NCBI GenBank assembly: GCA_024636215.1
Contig: JAGXHL010000007.1
Coordinates: forward strand, 14,140-78,139
Source: Deltaproteobacteria bacterium
GTDB taxonomy: Bacteria > Desulfobacterota > Desulfuromonadia > Desulfuromonadales > BM103
Direction: 5' to 3'
Length of the DNA: 64,000 nt
In this document: one piece after another, positions 58,171 to 64,000 of the stretch
Layout: each line of letters begins with the position of its first letter
Position numbering within the stretch: the stretch's first letter is position 1
The notes under the pieces: model-generated
The model's input: only the letters and a program-made list of their open reading frames with translations
Database searches by the model: none
What the model was told of the DNA's origin: nothing
Position numbers and translations under genes: made by a program

Positions 58171-60723
58171 TTATACTTTCGTGGCGGTCACGGCAACGCA
58201 GTTGCTGCCGCTCGGCATGATCTGCTGGATGTTCATGTCGGTGAAGTTCTCTGCCGCAGCAAGAAGTCCCGCTGGAACCATGCTGTGGACCATGACTTGA
58301 CCGCTTGCAGCCCCTGCAGGACCGGTAACTTTAATTTGACCGCCATCGCGAACACCCAACCTGGCTGCATCCTCGGGGTTGATGATGATCACACCGCTGG
58401 GAGCCAGTTCGTTGTTGGCGGGCGAATAGGTGGTCGTGGTGCCGAATTGAAAGGGACATTTTCCGACCAGGAGCTGCATCTCAGTTGCAGCAGGTTCCGA
58501 AAGCTCAGGTGTTGCTGCAATCAGGCTCTTGTCTGCCGGGGCATAAGCCTGCTTCCAGCAGAAGCTGTTCTGCTCGAGATTCTGGCAGACATCGGCGTAA
58601 AGACCGCTGAGAGAGATCATCTCCTGGCGGATGGCCTTTTCGCTCGGTTCCGGTTTGCCGGTTAAGCGGGCAAACAGCTCGCTGAAGATGGCCAGATCGG
58701 GGCGTGCTTCGCCGGGTGCAGCGACAGCAACCCGCAGCTTGTTGACCCGTTGGTCAAGCGAGGTCACGCTGCCGCGTTTCTCTGCACTCGCCGAACCGGG
58801 CAGAACCACTGTCGCGAGTCGGCTCAGATCGCTGGAGAGGATGTCCTGAACGACCAAGAGATCAAGCTTCTCAAGGGCCTTGCGCCAGCGACCGCTCTCA
58901 GGGAAATTGACCAGGGGGTTGGTTCCGGCCAGGAAAAGAGCCTTGATGGTACCCTGCTCGATCGCACTGAGGATTTGCACGGCATTTTTGCCATCCTCTG
59001 GAAGGCTGGCGTGCCATGCCGCGGCATATTTTTCCTTGCCGGCGCTGTAATCGAGCAGACCGGGTAAAAATTCGGGGGCAACGCCGGCATCGATAAGTCC
59101 CTGGGTGTTGCCTTTGCTGGCGATGGGAAAGAGCCCACCCTGGGTGCCGTGCAGGGCACCACTGACTATGGCCAGGTTGGCCAGCGCCGCCAGGGCGTTT
59201 TCAGCGTGTTCTGAAGCCATGACGTCCCGGCCGATGATGATGGCGACGGTCGAGGCTTGGCCGAGATAATCGGCGGCTTCTTCCAGTTGAGCCCGCTCGA
59301 GGCCCGTTGCGGCACAGGCGGCATCAAGGTCGAGTTTGCTCAAGTATTGCTCCAGCTCGTCGCGGTTGGCAACTAGGCGGTTGAGGAAATCGGTGTCTGC
59401 CATTCCCTTGTCCACCAGCAGCTTGGCAAGAGCTCCAGCCAGGTGGGCTTCACTGCCGGCACGGTATTGCAGGTAGCTTTCTGATTGCTTGACCAGCTTG
59501 ACCTGACGCTGGTTGGCAACGATCAAGCGGGTATCATTTTTACGTGCGGCCAATTGTACCTGCCAGTTGAGAGCGGGAGCTTCGGAACGCAGGTCTGCAC
59601 CGAAGACCAAGACGGCCTCTGCTGTGCCGATGCGATTGATTGGGTTGCTGGCACCGTTCAACTTGAGTTGTTTATTCAGCACCTTGGCGGCCCGCAGACT
59701 ACTGAAGCGGGCTTCGGAGTCAATGTTGTTGCTGTTCAGGGCGACCCGGAAGAGCTTCTGGAACAGGTAGTTCTCTTCGTTGGTGAGGTGTGGCGAAGCC
59801 AGACCGGCAATGGCTTGCCCGCCCTTCTGATCACGCAGGTTGGCAAGTTCGCCAGCGACCTTGTCGAGGGCGACCTGCCATGACGTCTCCTGCCCTGCAA
59901 CCAGAGGCGTCGTCAGACGTTGATCGCTGTTCAGGTAATCGTGACCGAAAAAACCACCGACGCAGAGGTTGCCGTCGTTGACTGTGACGCCATCTTCCGA
60001 GGTGACGCGCAAGACCTTGCCCTGCTTGCTGTGCATCTCCATCTGGCACTGGGACGAGCAGAGGGTGCAGACCGATCGGGTCTTGCGCAATTCCCAGGGA
60101 CGGGCCTTGAATTTGAATGGCTTGGAGATCATTGTGCCGGTGGGACAGACTTGTACGCAGTTGCCGCAGAACTCACACTTGTCGAGATCCTTGTCGATAA
60201 ACGCCTTGTCGCCCTTTTCATTGATGAAGAGAGCGCTGGAGCCGATGGTTTCGTGACAGGTCTTGACGCATTTCTCACACATGATGCAGCGGTTGGGAAC
60301 CTGCTGGATCAGCGGCCAGTTGTCGATGGTTGCGGCGTTGACGTCGTCGGCCCCGAAAGGCTGACGCACAACATCCTGCGAGTAGCAGATATCCTGCAGG
60401 TCGCATTCGCCGCCGGCATCGCAGACCGGGCAATCAAGGGGATGATTGACCAGTAGCAACTCAACCAGTTCCCGCCGGATTTTGCTGAGCTTCTCCGACT
60501 GGGTGGTCACGACCATGCCGTCCAGCGCGCGGGTGTTGCAGGCGGTCATGGTTTTGTCTGCGCCCTCGACTTCCACCGCGCAAACGCGGCAGGCGCCGGT
60601 CGGCGAGACTTTTTTCAGGTAACAGAGGGTCGGGATCTTGATGCCAACTGTTTCTGCGGCATCGAGAATGGTTGCCCCCGATGCGATCTGAATCTCTTTG
60701 CCGTCGATCTTGAGGTTGATCAT
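58171..60723 (-). CDS. sfrA: NuoG/SfrA-like iron-sulfur molybdopterin-family subunit
   Basis: An 850-residue cytoplasmic electron-transfer subunit. The N-terminal 2Fe-2S ferredoxin domain has LCYLKKVSPTGACRVCAVEV. A NuoG-type His-Cys3 cluster has HPLDCPVCDAGGECDLQD, followed by two 4Fe-4S motifs (RCIMCEKCVKTC, KCEFCGNCVQVCP) and a molybdopterin-oxidoreductase-like domain starting RSVCTLCSSQC. It follows a GltD-like gene rather than nuoEF, as for the Geobacter SfrAB NADPH oxidoreductase. The NuoG family is certain; the SfrA name is likely. Confidence 0.85.
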   Translation of the reverse strand: MINLKIDGKEIQIASGATILDAAETVGIKIPTLCYLKKVSPTGACRVCAVEVEGADKTMTACNTRALDGMVVTTQSEKLSKIRRELVELLLVNHPLDCPVCDAGGECDLQDICYSQDVVRQPFGADDVNAATIDNWPLIQQVPNRCIMCEKCVKTCHETIGSSALFINEKGDKAFIDKDLDKCEFCGNCVQVCPTGTMISKPFKFKARPWELRKTRSVCTLCSSQCQMEMHSKQGKVLRVTSEDGVTVNDGNLCVGGFFGHDYLNSDQRLTTPLVAGQETSWQVALDKVAGELANLRDQKGGQAIAGLASPHLTNEENYLFQKLFRVALNSNNIDSEARFSSLRAAKVLNKQLKLNGASNPINRIGTAEAVLVFGADLRSEAPALNWQVQLAARKNDTRLIVANQRQVKLVKQSESYLQYRAGSEAHLAGALAKLLVDKGMADTDFLNRLVANRDELEQYLSKLDLDAACAATGLERAQLEEAADYLGQASTVAIIIGRDVMASEHAENALAALANLAIVSGALHGTQGGLFPIASKGNTQGLIDAGVAPEFLPGLLDYSAGKEKYAAAWHASLPEDGKNAVQILSAIEQGTIKALFLAGTNPLVNFPESGRWRKALEKLDLLVVQDILSSDLSRLATVVLPGSASAEKRGSVTSLDQRVNKLRVAVAAPGEARPDLAIFSELFARLTGKPEPSEKAIRQEMISLSGLYADVCQNLEQNSFCWKQAYAPADKSLIAATPELSEPAATEMQLLVGKCPFQFGTTTTYSPANNELAPSGVIIINPEDAARLGVRDGGQIKVTGPAGAASGQVMVHSMVPAGLLAAAENFTDMNIQQIMPSGSNCVAVTATKV

Positions 60724-60767
60724 CGAATCTGCCTTTTAATCAATTTATCTGTAAGTAAAGGTCTGCG

Positions 60768-62717
60768 CTAGTTGACAGCCAGCATGGCCACGCGGTAACA
60801 GCGCAGGCAACGCTCGGCTTCCCTGACCGCCTGACTCTCAGGCATGGCCAGTTCAATCTCGTCATAATTGCTGGCGCGCTCAGCGCCGTCAATCTTGGGC
60901 TGATGCTCGCGATGCAGGCCACCGACGATGCCGAGGTTCTCTTCCTTGTCGAAGACGCCAAGGTTGTTGACGATATCCTCCATGGCATCTTCCTCGTCGA
61001 GGTAGGCCTTGCCTTCCATGAGGTAGCGATGCATGGCGCGCGCAGCGCGATGACCATGGCCGACCGCCAGGACAACGGTCATGGCGCCGTATTCACAGTC
61101 TCCACCGGCGAAGACACCCTCGTTGTCGGTCATCATGGTGCCGCCCTTGGTGACAATGCTGTTCCAGCGGGTCTGTTCGATGCCGTAATCACCGTCCTCA
61201 AGGTAGCTGAGATCGGGATCCTGGCCAATCGCCGGAATAACCATGTCGCAAGGAATCACGTATTCGCTGCCGGGGACTTCCTGCGGACGACGCCGACCGG
61301 AATCATCCGGTTCGCCGAGTTCCATCTTGATCACCTCGACCCCGACCACGGTGTTGTCTTCGACAATCAGCCTGGTGGGGTTACGCAGGAACTCAAACTG
61401 CACATTTTCTTCTTCGGCGTCATCAACCTCGTAGGATTCCGCCGGCATCTCTTTGCGGGTCCGGCGGTAGACCAGGATCGAATCCTCGGCACCTTCGCGC
61501 AGAGCGACCCGCACACAGTCGATGGCGGTGTTGCCGCCGCCGACGACGATGACACGTTTGGGAGTGACCATGCCTTCGCCCAGAGCGACAGCCCGCAGGT
61601 AGTGAATACCACCCTCGGAGAAGCCGTTATAGCCTTGATCTTCGCCTTCAACACCCATCGGCTTTGATTTAAAAGCGCCGGTGCCGAGAAAGACCGCATC
61701 GTAGTTCTCTTTCAGCTCGCGCAGAGAGACATCCCGGCCGAGCTTGACGCCGTACTCGATCTCAACGCCGAGGGCGGCGATGATGTCGGCTTCGCGCTGC
61801 AGTAGCGGACGTGGCATACGATAATCAGGAATACCGACGGCAACGGTACCGCCCGGCTCATTGAGCATGTCAATAATTTTGACCTTGTGCCCTTGCAACG
61901 CCAGGTAATAAGCACAGGTCAGTCCCGCCGGGCCGGCACCGACCACGATGACCTGCTTGCCGGTCGGTTGTTTGGCCCTATGCGGTGGTTCCTGCACATG
62001 CAGGAGTTCATGGTCGGAAGCCACCCGCTTAAGCACCATGATGCTGATCGGCTCATCGATCAGGGCACGGCGACATGCGGTCTCGCAGGGATGCGGGCAG
62101 ACCCGGCCACAGACGGCCGGGATCGGCATCCGGTTGCGGATGGTGCCGAGGGCCTCGTCGTGGCGATATTCCTTGATTTCCTCGATATAGCCCGGGATAT
62201 CAATGTGGGCCGGACAACGATCCATGCAGGGCGCTGTCAGCTTGTCGCGATAGCTCCTGGCCTGCCTGCTCTTGCGCTCACCGCGCAAAAACGCCAGGTA
62301 GTCATCACGGAAATACTTGACCGTATCGAGAATCGGCCTGGCTGCGGTCATGCAGAGCGTGCATTTGCAGTTGTCGAGCAGGTCGCTCAAGCCGGTCAAG
62401 GTGTCCAGGTCACTCTCTTCGCCGTGACCGGCAAGAATCCGCGCCAGGGTATCCATCATGACCCGCGTCCCACGTTTGCCGGGGGTGCACTTCGCACAAC
62501 AGTACTTTTCCTGAACACGCTTCATATACTCAGCGGCCATGGTGACAATGTCGACATCTTTGTCCAGAACGATGACTCCGTCCCAGCCCATGAAGGCCGC
62601 TACATTGCCTTCGTCAAGATAGTTGCCCGGCAGCTTGAAGGCCGCTGCTTCCGGCTCACCACCCTGCCGATTGTCGATCACCTTGCCGCCCCAGCTGGAA
62701 AAAACGACTTCAGCCAA
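60768..62717 (-). CDS. sfrB: SfrB-like NADPH oxidoreductase (NuoF-like Fe-S domain fused to GltD-like flavoprotein)
   Basis: A 649-residue protein. Residues about 70-125 resemble the NuoF iron-sulfur domain (YCCAKCTPGKRG, then LDNCKCTLC). A GltD-type Fe-S domain follows (CMDRCPAHIDIPGY, VCGRVCPHPCETAC). Two nucleotide-binding folds, VIVVGAGPAGLTCAYYLA and VIVVGGGNTAIDCVRVAL, bind FAD and NADPH. A TTG at 62717 has GGGAGG six bases upstream and is preferred over the ATG at 62753. It heads the operon with sfrA. SfrAB-type complexes oxidise or supply NADPH and are important in acetate growth of Geobacter (family knowledge). Confidence 0.85.
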   Translation of the reverse strand: MAEVVFSSWGGKVIDNRQGGEPEAAAFKLPGNYLDEGNVAAFMGWDGVIVLDKDVDIVTMAAEYMKRVQEKYCCAKCTPGKRGTRVMMDTLARILAGHGEESDLDTLTGLSDLLDNCKCTLCMTAARPILDTVKYFRDDYLAFLRGERKSRQARSYRDKLTAPCMDRCPAHIDIPGYIEEIKEYRHDEALGTIRNRMPIPAVCGRVCPHPCETACRRALIDEPISIMVLKRVASDHELLHVQEPPHRAKQPTGKQVIVVGAGPAGLTCAYYLALQGHKVKIIDMLNEPGGTVAVGIPDYRMPRPLLQREADIIAALGVEIEYGVKLGRDVSLRELKENYDAVFLGTGAFKSKPMGVEGEDQGYNGFSEGGIHYLRAVALGEGMVTPKRVIVVGGGNTAIDCVRVALREGAEDSILVYRRTRKEMPAESYEVDDAEEENVQFEFLRNPTRLIVEDNTVVGVEVIKMELGEPDDSGRRRPQEVPGSEYVIPCDMVIPAIGQDPDLSYLEDGDYGIEQTRWNSIVTKGGTMMTDNEGVFAGGDCEYGAMTVVLAVGHGHRAARAMHRYLMEGKAYLDEEDAMEDIVNNLGVFDKEENLGIVGGLHREHQPKIDGAERASNYDEIELAMPESQAVREAERCLRCYRVAMLAVN

Positions 62718-63054
62718 GTTGAACCTCCCATTTCGGTCAGTTTTTCGGCACACAAAAAGACGGCGAAAAAGCGGCTTGGCGCTTCTCAGGTCGTAGTGTG
62801 AGCCTTATTTTTATAAACTCATTTTGTATACAGTATGCAGGTAAATACCATAACGATGCTTGCAAAATCAAGGGAAATTTGAGTCTTGGCAGGACCCGCT
62901 GACGGGCTTTTTGCGGGGTTCTGAGAAGTCTTTCGTCGAGGTCATGGCCCGGACGGGAGAGAACCTTTTTTTAATCAGATAGATTCAGCCGGCAACGGCA
63001 ACCAGGCACTGCTTCTGCTGTGGTTTGGTGGGCCTTTATCGACTCGACCTAAAT
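62718..63054. promoter_or_regulatory. Upstream region of the sfr-like operon with GntR-type operator
   Basis: GTATACAGTATGC lies at 62826-62838; on the minus strand it reads GCATACTGTATACAAAAT, within one base of the operator core before the GntR gene and the atp operon. It is about 109 bases upstream of the TTG start. The rest of the roughly 340-base spacer shows no gene. A short hairpin with a T run near 62890-62910 is too weak to call. Confidence 0.65.
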
Positions 63055-63510
63055 TCAAGGAAAGTCGGGAAAGGAGGTGATGATCTGGAAACCTGTCTGC
63101 GGCGCGTCTTCAGCGCTAAAATAAACCCAGGTCTGATTAAACCTGAAGGTCTTCACAGAAACCGAGGGCAGCAGATAATAATCCATTTCCATCGATGTCT
63201 CAAAACGCCTGCCCGCAGCAGTCTCCTGAAGATCCAGAAGTCTGACATCGGTGATATGGATATCTTTGAGCTGGTTGAAGCTGGCTAGAAAATCCTTGCG
63301 ATTCTCCGGCAGCATGAACTCGGCGGCAACCTTGTACTGCTTCCAGCGCAAGGCATTCATGAAATCACCCCGACTCATTTCCCCAATCGTGCCGACCGAT
63401 ATATCAACATGACTGCTGCAAGCCAGCAGGGAGAAAAGAATGGCAAAGCAGCAAATAGTAACCCTGAAAAAATTCAAAATCACCGGAAATCCCTTTCTGT
63501 GAACTTGCAT
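63055..63510 (-). CDS. Hypothetical lipoprotein
   Basis: A 151-residue protein with an N-terminal signal and lipobox LLACSS (Cys near 31). The mature part has no recognised domain; it contains FMNALRWKQYKVAAEFMLPE and a beta-rich C-terminus ending IITSFPDFP. Two starts are possible: ATG at 63510, or GTG at 63483 with AAAGGGA upstream, which gives a more typical signal length. It is divergent from the glutaredoxin gene. Confidence 0.75.
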   Translation of the reverse strand: MQVHRKGFPVILNFFRVTICCFAILFSLLACSSHVDISVGTIGEMSRGDFMNALRWKQYKVAAEFMLPENRKDFLASFNQLKDIHITDVRLLDLQETAAGRRFETSMEMDYYLLPSVSVKTFRFNQTWVYFSAEDAPQTGFQIITSFPDFP

Positions 63511-63572
63511 CTTGCCCTGTCTCGGGTAGTCTTGAACTCTTAAAAAGAAGACAATTCTCAGGAACAGCGGCC

Positions 63573-63854
63573 ATGCATATCAAGATTGAAATCTATACCA
63601 AGCTTTATTGTGCTTATTGTGATCGCGCCAAAGAGCTGTTGCGGATCAAGGGTGTCAACTTCATCGAGTATGATATCACCGATGATCAGCTTAAGGCAGT
63701 AGAAATGCAGCAGCGTGCTCAAAGCCAGCAAGTCCCAAGCATTTTCATCAACGATACTCCGATCGGCGGTTGTCTGGAAATCTTTGACCTTAACGAAAAA
63801 GGTGAGCTGGACACTTTGCTCGGCTCTTCTTTGGTTTTTGGCACATCTTCCTAG
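63573..63854 (+). CDS. Glutaredoxin-like protein
   Basis: A 93-residue thioredoxin-fold protein. The active site is KLYCAYCDRA (Cys13, Cys16 in CAYC, the dithiol form near glutaredoxin CPYC). QVPSIFIND carries the cis-proline and IGGCLEIFDLNEKGEL the glutathione-binding end. The second motif's GGC with a cysteine is slightly unusual. The TAG stop lies in the CTAG end of the following repeat element. Confidence 0.92.
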   Translation: MHIKIEIYTKLYCAYCDRAKELLRIKGVNFIEYDITDDQLKAVEMQQRAQSQQVPSIFINDTPIGGCLEIFDLNEKGELDTLLGSSLVFGTSS

Positions 63855-64000
63855 CAGCTTGTCGGACTATCCATGAGCCGGCTGCAAATCCGGCTGTTTG
63901 GCCCATATTTCAGCTCCTTTTTGGTCCATAGCTACGGCTATGAACCTGCAAATGAGCTAAAATCTGTTCTCAAACATCCAAATTTTCGCTTCGGCCCGTA
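63851..64000. repeat. MITE-like element, near-complete copy cut by window edge
   Basis: The first 150 bases of the element, in the opposite orientation to the copy at 16029-16196 and about 95% identical to it by eye. It begins CTAGCAGCTTGTCGGACTAT. About 19 bases of the far terminus lie beyond the window. Confidence 0.9.

Noticed and set aside
62890..62915. Possible terminator in the sfr upstream spacer
   Set aside because: The stem is only about three base pairs, and no gene ends there on the plus strand.

Overview
This window carries the chromosomal replication-origin neighbourhood of a Gram-negative bacterium. It is most likely a member of the Desulfuromonadia (Geobacter, Desulfuromonas or Pelobacter relatives). 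The evidence is the order gyrA-gyrB-recF-dnaN-dnaA | rpmH-rnpA-yidD-yidC-jag-mnmE-mnmG-rsmG-parA-parB, an F1/b-subunit ATP synthase operon with no atpB or atpE, an SfrAB-like NADPH oxidoreductase pair, rubrerythrin, a PilZ protein, and an mfd-parvulin-parvulin run. The taxon is inferred from gene content; no rRNA gene is present. Genes to the left of dnaA run mostly on the minus strand and those to the right mostly on the plus strand, as expected for two replichores diverging from an origin near 17.3-19.2 kb.

Layout. (1) 1-5.3 kb: a tight five-gene minus-strand operon with two different ATP-grasp ligases, a GNAT acetyltransferase, a lysine 2,3-aminomutase-like radical SAM enzyme, and a GNAT-HDAC fusion cut by the window edge. 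It looks like a dedicated pathway for a small acetylated amide or peptide, possibly containing beta-lysine. (2) 5.8-10 kb: nth, an EEP-family phosphodiesterase, a periplasmic cyclophilin, gpsA and a membrane-anchored TPR protein. (3) 9.9-28.5 kb: origin region with gyrase, recF, dnaN, dnaA, ribosomal and membrane-insertion genes, tRNA-modification genes, two parS sites, parAB and a bactofilin. (4) 28.7-34.7 kb: atp operon (b', b, delta, alpha, gamma, beta, epsilon). (5) 34.8-44.4 kb: an accessory stretch with a TIM-barrel protein, a GntR/FCD regulator, an ABC exporter, a DsbA-like protein, a type III polyketide synthase / U32 / UbiE-like methyltransferase cluster, and tatBC. (6) 44.5-57.3 kb: nadA, mfd, two parvulins, PilZ, pdxA, uvrA, rubrerythrin and a four-zinc-ribbon protein. 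(7) 57.4-64 kb: a 29-residue membrane peptide, a cupin, SfrAB-like genes, a lipoprotein and a glutaredoxin.

Three observations stand out. A near-identical operator, core GTATACTGTATAC, lies upstream of the atp operon, of the GntR/FCD gene itself (between its -35 and -10 elements) and of the sfr-like operon, so a single regulator may link energy metabolism genes. The type III PKS + U32 + UbiE-like cluster could be an oxygen-independent route to a hydroxylated and methylated polyketide lipid or quinone. The ATP-grasp/KamA/GNAT/HDAC operon pairs acetyl-adding and acetyl-removing domains with amide ligases.

There is also non-coding repeat structure. A roughly 168-bp MITE-like element with CTAG-ended inverted termini has two near-full copies, one termini-only copy and one fragment. 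Two intergenic spacers (gyrB-gyrA and pdxA-uvrA) hold pairs of oppositely oriented heptamer arrays. No tRNA, rRNA, CRISPR array, prophage or transposase gene was seen.
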